From the NCBI RefSeq assembly GCF_001423405.1, contig NZ_LMNS01000038.1, positions 428,752 through 492,751 on the forward strand: a DNA stretch of 64,000 bases. The letters are read 5' to 3'. This DNA comes from Methylobacterium sp. Leaf123. Its GTDB lineage: Bacteria > Pseudomonadota > Alphaproteobacteria > Rhizobiales > Beijerinckiaceae. Each line of letters begins with the position of its first letter. The stretch's first letter is position 1. This document shows positions 20,325-27,175 of this stretch, one piece after another. The notes beneath the pieces were generated by a model. It was given only the letters and a program-made list of their open reading frames with translations. It was not told the DNA's origin and made no database searches. A program made the position numbers and the translations under genes.

Positions 20325-20654
20325 TCACCGGTCGAGCCGGGTCCGAGGATCTGGAGCGAGTCGGGCGTGATGATCGTCTTTCCGGCCTTCCGCGCGATCG
20401 GCGGCGGCGAGCGCTGCAGTCGTTTTGTCCACCACAAGGTTTGCCGCCTGTGACACCTCACCCGCAAGAACCCCGATCCCGACCCCGACTTCTGCGACGT
20501 CCGACAGCGCGGGGACGAAGTTCACGACGTTGCCGCCGCGCCGGAGGCCGCCGGGGTTATCGACCGGGTCGTAGGGCCGCTGTCCCTCGTAGAAGCTCTT
20601 GAGGCGGTCGGCCGCCGCATCGAACATCTGCTTCACCTGTCCGGACAGGGGCAT
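20325..20654 (-). CDS. N-terminal part of the tail spike/fibre, apparently frameshifted from the main part
   Basis: The 109 residues start MPLSGQVKQMFDAAADRLKS and include a coiled-coil-like segment (GVLAGEVSQAANLVVDKTTAA) typical of a virion-anchoring domain. The last 17 residues are a different, histidine- and arginine-rich tail, and the downstream frame takes over exactly there. Skipping one G in GGAAAGACGATC (about 20376) would give one continuous protein, EGRKTIITPDSL, joining this frame to the spike. It overlaps the upstream gene as TGATG. Confidence 0.6.
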   Translation of the reverse strand: MPLSGQVKQMFDAAADRLKSFYEGQRPYDPVDNPGGLRRGGNVVNFVPALSDVAEVGVGIGVLAGEVSQAANLVVDKTTAALAAADRAEGRKDDHHARLAPDPRTRLDR

Positions 20655-21247
20655 CACAGCGCCTCTTTGATTTTGAAGCTGGTGGCGATGCGCCGAAACG
20701 TCGATCGGCGCAGCGAGGGGAGTGCGCCGATCGTGCCGATGAAGACGTCCCGCTGGACGCTCTCTGTGTCGGTGGGATCGGGGATGACGACGACTTGGTT
20801 GTGGATGCCCGACGTCGTCACGATGCGGTAGATTTCCCGCAACGCTGCCTGTAGTTTCTTGATCTCGGGTTCGGCCTGCCGGTAGGCCTCCTTGTAGGCC
20901 TCCAACTGCTCGCGGATCTTCTTCTCGGCCGCCTTCTTCGCCTGGGACTTGCCCAACAGGCCGCCGATCAGGCCGGCGCCCGCACCGATGACAGCGCCCC
21001 ACGGTCCCATGACCAGCGCCTGCGCCCGCTCGACCTGCTGCTGAGCGCGAAACGCCTGATCGTTGGAGGCGGCGAAGCGCTCAAGCGCGCGCTGCACGCT
21101 GATGACCTTCCGCTCCTGCCGCTCGCTGGACGCGGCAACCTTGTCGGTTGCCCCGGCGAGACCTTCGGCGGCGGCCTTGGCCTGATCGACGCCAACGGTT
21201 TTGGCCTCGAGCCGGTACTCGTCGCGGATCTGGTTGACGGCAACCAT
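20654..21247 (-). CDS. Truncated tape-measure-like tail protein
   Basis: The 197 residues open like the first part of a phage tape-measure protein: a beta start (VNQIRDEYRLEAKTVG), then long alanine-, glutamine- and glutamate-rich helices (QRALERFAASNDQAFRAQQQ). A glycine-rich hydrophobic hairpin (AVIGAGAGLIGGLLG) and a further coiled coil (about 110-150) follow. Intact tape measures are usually 600 residues or more, and no tail-hub genes follow, so this is probably a shortened remnant. An alternative is a small tail-accessory protein. The start at 21247 has GGAG five bases upstream. Confidence 0.5.
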   Translation of the reverse strand: MVAVNQIRDEYRLEAKTVGVDQAKAAAEGLAGATDKVAASSERQERKVISVQRALERFAASNDQAFRAQQQVERAQALVMGPWGAVIGAGAGLIGGLLGKSQAKKAAEKKIREQLEAYKEAYRQAEPEIKKLQAALREIYRIVTTSGIHNQVVVIPDPTDTESVQRDVFIGTIGALPSLRRSTFRRIATSFKIKEAL

Positions 21248-21338
21248 GACGTCTCCACGCGAAAGCGCCGCGCGAAGCACGGCGACGTTTCAACGGAGGG
21301 CTGGTGTGGGATCGAGCCAGTCGCAACTTGACCGGCAC

Positions 21339-21392
21339 GTATATACCAAAACCACTTGCTCTACTCTTGAGTTTAGGTATATACCGAAACCA
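21339..21392 (+). promoter_or_regulatory. Two copies of a GTATATACC operator-like repeat in front of brnT
   Basis: GTATATACCAAAACCA (21339-21354) is repeated as GTATATACCGAAACCA (21377-21392), 38 bases start to start. Each copy contains a palindromic core, the second being a perfect GGTATATACC. The second repeat runs into the ATG of brnT. BrnT/BrnA complexes are known to repress their own operon, and BrnA has a ribbon-helix-helix fold that binds such short palindromes in pairs. Confidence 0.55.
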
Positions 21393-21667
21393 TGATCTTC
21401 ACCTTCGACGAACCGAAGCGGCGAGCGAACATCGCAAAGCACGGCTTCGACTTCGCCGAGTTCGAGGATGCGTTCAGTTTCGACCGGTTCCTCAGCCTGC
21501 CGACCAAGCCCAGCGCGACCGGCCGCGAGCGCTTCAAGCTCCTCGGCGCATGGCGCAGCGAGACCGTCGTCGTGGTGATCGTCTCTCCTCTCGGCACGGA
21601 GGCTGTTGACGTCGTCAGCGTCCGCCGTGCCAACCCGAAGGAAAGGGCTGCCTATGACCGCTCCTAA
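21392..21667 (+). CDS. brnT: BrnT-family toxin
   Basis: The 91 residues match BrnT throughout: MIFTFDEPKRRANIAKHGFDF at the start, a central RFKLLGAW, and VVDVVSVRRANPKERAAYD-like C-terminal residues. BrnT is a RelE-like ribonuclease that blocks translation, and its catalytic surface uses Lys, Arg and His residues spread along the chain, all of the expected types here. The gene is transcribed against the surrounding phage late genes, as an independent moron. It overlaps brnA by 14 bases. Confidence 0.88.
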   Translation: MIFTFDEPKRRANIAKHGFDFAEFEDAFSFDRFLSLPTKPSATGRERFKLLGAWRSETVVVVIVSPLGTEAVDVVSVRRANPKERAAYDRS

Positions 21668-21974
21668 GACCGCCCCCGACTACGTGCCGAACCCGAGCTA
21701 CACCCAGGCCGATTGGGACGAGGTGTCCGACAATCCCGATCTCACCGACGACGAGTTGGCCCGGATGCGTCCCGGCCCCGAGGGGCTTCCCGATGCGATG
21801 GCTGCTGCCTTCAAGAGCCGCGGTGGGCGCCCGCGTTCGGAGACCAAGCGCGTGCCCGTGTCGCTGCGGATCGATCCCGACGTGCTGGACGCCTTCAAGG
21901 CGACCGGTGCGGGCTGGCAGACCCGGATGAACGATGCCTTGGCCGAGGCCGCCAAGAAACTGACCCCGGCTTAG
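21654..21974 (+). CDS. brnA: BrnA-family antitoxin
   Basis: The 106-residue product has an acidic N-terminal part (WDEVSDNPDLTDDELARMRPG) that would wrap the toxin. A C-terminal ribbon-helix-helix segment follows, with VPVSLRIDPDVLDAFKATG and WQTRMNDALAEA. The start at 21654 lies inside the end of brnT, giving coupled translation. A longer frame begins at 21606 but lacks a ribosome site. The protein is likely to bind the GTATATACC repeats upstream of brnT. Confidence 0.85.
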   Translation: MTAPKTAPDYVPNPSYTQADWDEVSDNPDLTDDELARMRPGPEGLPDAMAAAFKSRGGRPRSETKRVPVSLRIDPDVLDAFKATGAGWQTRMNDALAEAAKKLTPA

Positions 21975-21978
21975 GAGC

Positions 21979-22365
21979 CTATTTCCCGCCCTTCGCCTTC
22001 GCTGCCTCCGCCGCGTGTTCCAGATAAGCTCGGTCCTGAACCCGGATCAGCTTCTGGAACCGCTCGAACTCGTCGGGATCTTCGATGCCGTGCCGCGCGG
22101 CGTATTGGTCCAGGGCGGTCCACGGGATCGCGCCGACGCCACCGAGAGCGCCGAGCGGCCGGTCCGTGGAGAGTGCGGAAAACGCCTCGCTATGGAACAC
22201 GAGGTGCGGCCAGAGATCCGGCCGCTCCAACATGAAGGCGGGGAGGAAGCTCGGATCGGCCTCCATCTCCGCCTCTGCCCAGGCGATGTGATCGCTCCAC
22301 CGGAGCGACCACTTCAGGCAGCCTGCGAGTTTCCCGCGTCGTCCTCGTCGGCGGCGGCGCGCTCC
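21979..22365 (-). CDS. Tail assembly chaperone, T part reached by -1 frameshift (GpGT-like)
   Basis: This frame is open from 22365 and has no good start of its own until an ATG at 22266. Read continuously it gives WSLRWSDHIAWAEAEMEADP followed by an alpha-helical domain ending in a charged tail (EHAAEAAKAKGGK). It lies in the -1 frame relative to the upstream chaperone gene, overlaps its last 50 bases, and a slippery heptamer stands in that overlap. In lambda-like phages such a G-T fusion made at low frequency coats the tape measure during tail assembly. Internal initiation at 22266 is the alternative. Confidence 0.65.
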   Translation of the reverse strand, partial: GARRRRRGRRGKLAGCLKWSLRWSDHIAWAEAEMEADPSFLPAFMLERPDLWPHLVFHSEAFSALSTDRPLGALGGVGAIPWTALDQYAARHGIEDPDEFERFQKLIRVQDRAYLEHAAEAAKAKGGK

Positions 22366-22739
22366 TCACCGACCTGCGAGGCCGCCCAGATCACGGCCTC
22401 ACGGAAGCGCCGGAACTCGGGCTTGGTCAGAAGCTCGGTTGCGAGATCCTTGGAGTAGGCCACCGGCTGGCCGTCCTCGCCTTCGAGACCGCGCCAATCG
22501 AGCAGCACCGTCGCGTTGAGGCAGGAGGCCGTGATGCGGTCCTGCTCGTCGGGGTCGAGGCGACCGCCCTGACGCTTGGCCCGCGGCACGGCGTCGATGA
22601 GCGTCGTCTGCAAGCGGCGATACTTGGCGTTGTTGAGGCCGCGGACGCGGACTTCGAGATCGCCCATCTCGGGGATGTTGCCGATCCATTCGCCGTCCTC
22701 GATGGCGACGGCATCGACCTTCAGGCTGGAAAGCTTCAC
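22314..22739 (-). CDS. Tail assembly chaperone (GpG-like)
   Basis: The 141-residue protein (MKLSSLKVDAVAIEDGEWIG, LEVRVRGLNNAKYRRLQ, KPEFRRFREAVIWAASQVG) has the position and character of a siphophage tail assembly chaperone, between the tail tube and the tape measure. It starts at a GTG that overlaps the previous stop as GTGA. Its last codons contain GGGAAAC in the X XXY YYZ register, for a -1 shift into the downstream frame. Confidence 0.7.
   Translation of the reverse strand: MKLSSLKVDAVAIEDGEWIGNIPEMGDLEVRVRGLNNAKYRRLQTTLIDAVPRAKRQGGRLDPDEQDRITASCLNATVLLDWRGLEGEDGQPVAYSKDLATELLTKPEFRRFREAVIWAASQVGEERAAADEDDAGNSQAA
22329..22335 (-). promoter_or_regulatory. Programmed -1 ribosomal frameshift site GGGAAAC
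   Basis: On the minus strand the zero frame reads GCG GGA AAC TCG, so the heptamer G GGA AAC allows both tRNAs to slip back one base. It lies 13 bases before the TGA of the GpG-like gene and inside the overlap with the -1 frame. The lambda G-T site is GGGAAAG at the same place in the tail module. Confidence 0.7.
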
Positions 22740-23131
22740 GCGTTGTCGTCCTTCTTCTCGGGCTCGGCGGCGGGTGCCAGCGCGGCCTTGGTGGTGGCCG
22801 AGAGCACGTCATGAGCTTCGGCCGGGGTCATGCGAGAGATCTCGGCATCGGATTTGCCAAGGGTTCTGAGCTGCGCGCGCTGCGCCTTCGTGATCACGAA
22901 GGGGACGCTGGCGACGGTGCCAGAGGCGGGCGATGGAGCCGTCTTCTCGGGATCTTGAGTGGTCGGCGCCGGTGCGGGCTTGGCCGCCTTGGCCTCCTTC
23001 GCGAGGCCCTTGCCGACGAGCAGATCGGCGTGCTCGTTCGAAAGTTCGGCTTCCTCGCCCGTCTTCCAGACGCGTTCGTCCTTCCCGTTGGGGTAGGACG
23101 AGAAATCGGAGAGGATGGTGACGGTCTTCAT
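22736..23131 (-). CDS. Hypothetical phage tail-module protein
   Basis: The 131 residues begin with a short beta domain (TVTILSDFSSYPNGKDERVW, then a conserved-looking KTGEEAELSNEHADLLVGKG). A proline/alanine-rich linker and a C-terminal helical part (KAQRAQLRTLGKSDAEISRM) follow. I do not recognise a named family. It sits between tail tube and chaperone genes. GGGAGG is eight bases before the ATG. The N-terminal part resembles the DNA-end or neck accessory proteins of some phages only in size. Confidence 0.55.
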   Translation of the reverse strand: MKTVTILSDFSSYPNGKDERVWKTGEEAELSNEHADLLVGKGLAKEAKAAKPAPAPTTQDPEKTAPSPASGTVASVPFVITKAQRAQLRTLGKSDAEISRMTPAEAHDVLSATTKAALAPAAEPEKKDDNA

Positions 23132-23196
23132 GGGCGCGCCTCCCTGCGCGTGCGAGGCCGCAGCGCGGGCGCGCCACGGATCGGTCGGTGGCGACG

Positions 23197-24126
23197 TCAG
23201 GCGACGGCGCGTGTAATTTGTATGCTGGCCTGCGTGGCGTCGTCGTAGATCCCGCGGAAGGGGAGCGAGAGCATCGCGTCGTCGGTGTTGCCACCTGGGT
23301 TGCGCGCACCGTCGAGGAACCGGGCCTTCGGGACCAGGATCGTGTATTTCTTGTTCGCCTCGACGCCGACGGTGAACGAGATCGCGCCAGAGCCGTGGTC
23401 GAGCACGGCCTGATATTGGTCGTTGCCCTCGAAGTAGCATTCGAGCGTGCCGGTGACGTTGGACCGGCCGGCGCCGAACTCAGCCGAGAACATGGTGCCG
23501 ACGGCATCGCGCACCCGCAGCTCGTTGTTCACCTCCAACGACAGCGACTTGACCCGGAACGGGGTCGCGGTGCCGCCGACGTTGACCGTGCCGACATTCG
23601 CCGAGGCCGTCGCCGGCTGGTTCACGTTGGCCGCCGCATAGGTCGCACCGGTGACGATGGCGTCCTCGATCGATTCCTGCGCACCCATCAGGCCGAACGA
23701 GCCCGTCACCTTCTGCCGCGAGGGCAGATTCAGCGACATGGTGTTCACCGCCACGCCGCGGAAGCGGGAGAACGAGTTCGTGCCGCCGAAGTTGATGGTT
23801 TCCTCGACGGTGAAGGAAGGCCGCAGGATGCCGTTCTTCAGGACATTCGCCGTCCAGCCGCCGCGCAAAGCCGCCGCGATGAAGTCGTCGAAGGTCTCCC
23901 CGCTCAGCTCGAAATCATAGGAGCCGGTCACGTCCTGGCTCACCATCAGCTCGTCGCGGACGTTGCGATCGGCTTGGATCTCATCGGAGGTGACAGTGCC
24001 TTTGGTCGTGCGCAGCGAGCCGCCGGTGATGCGCAGCGCCTTGAAGGACGGGGTTGCCGGGGTCTCCCCGAACACGGTCTCGGCGACGTAGGCGGTACGC
24101 CGCTCGCTGCCATTGGCGAAAGCCAT
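23197..24126 (-). CDS. Major tail tube protein
   Basis: The 309 residues are beta-rich, start MAFANGSERRTAYVAETVFG and contain SYDFELSGETFDDFIAAALR, which is characteristic of siphovirus tail tube proteins of the 'phage tail tube' family. The protein polymerises into the tail tube through which DNA passes. It follows the tail terminator gene, as expected. There is no sign of truncation. Confidence 0.8.
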   Translation of the reverse strand: MAFANGSERRTAYVAETVFGETPATPSFKALRITGGSLRTTKGTVTSDEIQADRNVRDELMVSQDVTGSYDFELSGETFDDFIAAALRGGWTANVLKNGILRPSFTVEETINFGGTNSFSRFRGVAVNTMSLNLPSRQKVTGSFGLMGAQESIEDAIVTGATYAAANVNQPATASANVGTVNVGGTATPFRVKSLSLEVNNELRVRDAVGTMFSAEFGAGRSNVTGTLECYFEGNDQYQAVLDHGSGAISFTVGVEANKKYTILVPKARFLDGARNPGGNTDDAMLSLPFRGIYDDATQASIQITRAVA

Positions 24127-24222
24127 GGTGTTTCTCCTGAGGGTGGTAGCGGAAGGGCGCGACGCGGCGCGCGAAAGGCCTCTCCATCAGGGGAGAGGAG
24201 GCGACACGGCCCTGCGGCCGGA

Positions 24223-24636
24223 TCAGGCGAAGAGATCGAACTCGAAGGGGACGGCGAAACTCAAGCTGAACCACTTCCCGTCGGCGTTGCGATCGTCGAG
24301 CGTCGGCATGGACGGCGCGAAGGTGCGGACCCCGTCGAAGACCTTGCCACGGAACAGGGCGGCCAGTTCATCGACCCAGGCGGCGCCGTCCTTCACGCCC
24401 TTGCCGGTGCGGATGTTCAGGACGAAGCGAATCGCCCCTTCGGTCCGCCACACGTTCCGGCCGGGCGTGCCGGTGCTGATCTGCTCCGAGGTCGAAACCG
24501 GAAACTGGATTTCCAGATACGGCTTGCTGTCCAGCGGCGTGTTGCCGGAGGCCTCATTCAGCCCGCGCACCGGGCACCGATTCCATTGCGCGGCGAGCCG
24601 GGCCTCGACGGCGGCGGAGATGGCCGACAGCGACAT
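24223..24636 (-). CDS. Tail terminator-like protein
   Basis: The 137-residue protein (AISAAVEARLAAQWNRCPV, YLEIQFPVSTSEQIS, and a C-terminal KWFSLSFAVPFEFDLF strand) fits the small alpha-beta tail-terminator family (DUF4128-like), which caps the growing tail and joins it to the head. Position between the gp10-like gene and the tail tube supports this. It is separated by two bases from the upstream stop. Confidence 0.6.
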   Translation of the reverse strand: MSLSAISAAVEARLAAQWNRCPVRGLNEASGNTPLDSKPYLEIQFPVSTSEQISTGTPGRNVWRTEGAIRFVLNIRTGKGVKDGAAWVDELAALFRGKVFDGVRTFAPSMPTLDDRNADGKWFSLSFAVPFEFDLFA

Positions 24637-24638
24637 GG

Positions 24639-25307
24639 TCAGTTCATCGCCACGATGATGGCCGGCTGGCGCGTCTCGCGCTCGCGCTTGACGATCTCGG
24701 ATGCACCGCGCCGGCCGAGATCCCGGCGCAGCGCAGACACCTCGGCATTCGTGACCATGGCTCCATCCTGAAACGAGCGGAAGCCGAAGCGGATGCGGGC
24801 GACGTTGCCGAAGCGGCGCGCCGCCATCGCCGCGACCGCTTCATAGACCCCATCGGGCGCTTGGCTCGACTGCCCGCGCTCGATCTTCCGGGCGTAGGGC
24901 TGCGCGTTCAGGAAGATGTAGACGTCGGCCGGGGGCGGCTCGGCGGCGTCCGCCTGCCGGTCGTCGGCGAACAGGATGTGCGACCGCGCATAGCGTTCCG
25001 TCAGCACCGGCGAGTGAAGGATCAGCATCGCCTCGATCCAGGCGAGAAGGTCTTGCGCCAGTTGGAAGCGGAACACGATCACGCCCCGATCCGGGTTGAC
25101 GCTTTCCAGCATGGCGCCGGCCCGGCCATCGACGAAGGTGTCATGCACTGGCACGTGGCCGAGCGCCGCCCGGTTGATGTCCTGGCTCTCGCGCAGGCCT
25201 TCGCGGGCGCGGGCGGCAATCAGCGCGCGACGGCTTTCGGGCGAGAGCGACGCCTCCACGGCGAGGCGAACATCGAGGCCGGAGGTCTTGAAACGGGCGA
25301 CCGCCAC
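24639..25307 (-). CDS. Phage head-tail connection protein (gp10-like)
   Basis: The 222 residues include SPESRRALIAARAREGLRES near the start, a central FQLAQDLLAWIEAMLILHSP and the motif PYARKIERGQSSQAPDG. Similar 'xxYAxxIExG' segments occur in HK97 gp10-type proteins that sit at the neck of the tail. The length is somewhat greater than usual. The gene starts one base after the fused protease gene stops, in the normal gene order. Confidence 0.5.
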   Translation of the reverse strand: MAVARFKTSGLDVRLAVEASLSPESRRALIAARAREGLRESQDINRAALGHVPVHDTFVDGRAGAMLESVNPDRGVIVFRFQLAQDLLAWIEAMLILHSPVLTERYARSHILFADDRQADAAEPPPADVYIFLNAQPYARKIERGQSSQAPDGVYEAVAAMAARRFGNVARIRFGFRSFQDGAMVTNAEVSALRRDLGRRGASEIVKRERETRQPAIIVAMN

Positions 25308-25308
25308 G

Positions 25309-25872
25309 TCAGCCCCGCACCGTCAGGTTCATGCGGGCCAGCGTGCCGGCCACGCGGACCGGCTCGACGAACTCGATGTTGCGGAGCCGGCCGTCGATGC
25401 GGATGATCGACGCGGCCGACGCGGCGTAGCCCATCACCTTGATCGTGACCGGCTGCGGGTGCTCGCGCAGCACGTTGAAGATCGCGATGCCCTCGAACAT
25501 GTCCCCGCCGGGGCTGTTGATGTGGACCTCGACGGGCCGGTCGCCGATCGCGCGGAGCTGCGAAGTGACCTTCTTCGCGGTGATGCCGCCACCGGTCCAG
25601 AAGTCCTCCCCGATCACGTCGAACATGGTGATGACGTTGTCGTCGTAGGCCACGGCCCGCACGCCCGCCGCGTCGGCCGACCACCGGTCGAACACGGGCG
25701 CGGGCGTGAAGGCGTGCACGTCCTGGCGGATCGGCAGCGGCATCGCGCCGGGGCGTGCCTTCGCGTTCACCCGCGGCGTGCGGGTGCCCGGTGCGCGCAC
25801 GACGCCGCGGGGCGGGGCCTTCACCGGACCCTTCACGACGGCGTTGCTGCCCTTCGCCTTACTGTCCGCCAT
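25309..25872 (-). CDS. Head-maturation ClpP protease N terminus fused to an unrelated C-terminal tail
   Basis: Residues 1-155 are a ClpP-type prohead protease: VEVHINSPGGDMFEGIAIFN and the nucleophile motif GYAASAASII. At this point an intact protease would continue with the His and Asp of the triad. Instead the frame switches to RIDGRLRNIEFVEPVRVAG and ends after 187 residues. That tail looks like the final strands of a head-closure or connector protein. The enzyme is therefore incomplete, and the capsid and connector genes expected between the two halves are absent, as an in-frame deletion would produce. The start at 25872 overlaps the portal stop. Confidence 0.7.
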   Translation of the reverse strand: MADSKAKGSNAVVKGPVKAPPRGVVRAPGTRTPRVNAKARPGAMPLPIRQDVHAFTPAPVFDRWSADAAGVRAVAYDDNVITMFDVIGEDFWTGGGITAKKVTSQLRAIGDRPVEVHINSPGGDMFEGIAIFNVLREHPQPVTIKVMGYAASAASIIRIDGRLRNIEFVEPVRVAGTLARMNLTVRG

Positions 25873-27172
25873 TGCCGTTCTCCGATTCCTCCGCGTTCGG
25901 CGCGGCGCCGGCCGCCTTCGCGGTGCCCATGCTGATGGTGTCGTGGCCGGTCCGCGCCGGCAGGTCCGCAAGGTCGCGGATCTCGTTCTGATCCATCCAT
26001 CCCGGCGCGCCGCCGGAGCCGAGCGCCTTGGCGTAGAAGTCGGCCTGATCCTTGGTCGAACCGCGCAGCAACGCCCCCGGATTGAACTTGATCGTGAGGG
26101 TGTCCTTCTCGGCCGTCGTCAGCAGCGAGCGTTCGCCGGCCTGCTGCCACGCCTCGAACCAGGGGCCGAGCGCGTACTGAACGAAGAACCGGCCCAGGGC
26201 CTCAATGCCGGAGCCCCACGAGGTTTCATCGACCATCAGCAGCGGGCGCGGCACACCGGTGACGCGGGCGATTTCCTCGACCTGAAGCTTGCGCAGCTCG
26301 GTCATCTGCGCGTCGCGCGCCGAGACCGCCATCGTCATCCATTCGAGGCCTTCCTCGAAGATCAGGGTCTTGCCGGCGTTGTCGGCGCCCTCCTTCTCGG
26401 CGATGCTGGCGGCCAGCCGCTCGTAGGCCGGCGCGGACAGCTTGCCGGGATGCTTGAGCCCGCCGCCGGCCATGACGCCGTGCTTGAACAGGCGAGCCGC
26501 GGCGCGCTCCGCCGCGAGCGCGAGGCCGATCGCTTCGGCGGCCTGCCGAACGAGCGAGAGACCGTTCAGCCCGTCCATCGTCAGCCCGCGCAGATGGAAG
26601 ATGTCCCGCGCGCCGTAGGTTCGGGCCCCGCCCTGCGGCGGCTGATAGCGGTACTCGACCGTCCAATTCGCCTCGTTGAGCTTCACCGTCATGCGGGTCG
26701 GGTCGAGTGGGATCAGCTTCGTGATCCGCTCGCCGCCCGCGCGCAGGTCGCGAGACCGCACGATGAGCGCGAAGGCATTGCCCCTGACCAGGGCGCGCAT
26801 TTGCATTTGAACCCGGAAGTCGAAGGCCGTCTGAAAGTCGTTCGGCTCGCGATGGAGAAGCCGGTAGAGCGGATGGTTCGACGCCTTCCGCTTGGTTTCT
26901 TCTTCGATCAACTGCAACGGCAGCATGCCGATCGCATAGGAAATCAGGCTGACCGCCCGGAACATCGACGGGTTCTTGAGCGCCCGCTCGACGTCGATAT
27001 GCATGCCGGTCGCGGTCTCGGTCCCGCTGCCGACCCGCAGGAAGTCGATCAGGCGCGGGTCGTCCAGCGAGACGTAGCCGCCAGCGTCGGCGCGAACCGG
27101 CGCGTGCGTGGAGCCCCCCGACGGCGCCTCGGCGGGCATGCCGCCGAGCGGGATGCGGGGAACAACCTGCAT
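25859..27172 (-). CDS. Phage portal protein (HK97 family)
   Basis: The 437 residues carry portal-family segments: NPSMFRAVSLISYAIGMLPL, NHPLYRLLHREPNDFQTAFD, ALVRGNAFALIVR and, near the C terminus, TGVPRPLLMVDETSWGSGIE. Twelve copies form the DNA channel at the capsid vertex. It follows the terminase with a 3-base gap, in HK97 order. The length is normal, so this gene appears intact. Confidence 0.9.
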   Translation of the reverse strand: MQVVPRIPLGGMPAEAPSGGSTHAPVRADAGGYVSLDDPRLIDFLRVGSGTETATGMHIDVERALKNPSMFRAVSLISYAIGMLPLQLIEEETKRKASNHPLYRLLHREPNDFQTAFDFRVQMQMRALVRGNAFALIVRSRDLRAGGERITKLIPLDPTRMTVKLNEANWTVEYRYQPPQGGARTYGARDIFHLRGLTMDGLNGLSLVRQAAEAIGLALAAERAAARLFKHGVMAGGGLKHPGKLSAPAYERLAASIAEKEGADNAGKTLIFEEGLEWMTMAVSARDAQMTELRKLQVEEIARVTGVPRPLLMVDETSWGSGIEALGRFFVQYALGPWFEAWQQAGERSLLTTAEKDTLTIKFNPGALLRGSTKDQADFYAKALGSGGAPGWMDQNEIRDLADLPARTGHDTISMGTAKAAGAAPNAEESENGNGGQ

Positions 27173-27175
27173 TCG

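Noticed and set aside
23188..24771. A 527-codon open frame on the plus strand
   Set aside because: It is antisense to the tail tube and tail terminator genes, which are clear phage proteins in the right order.
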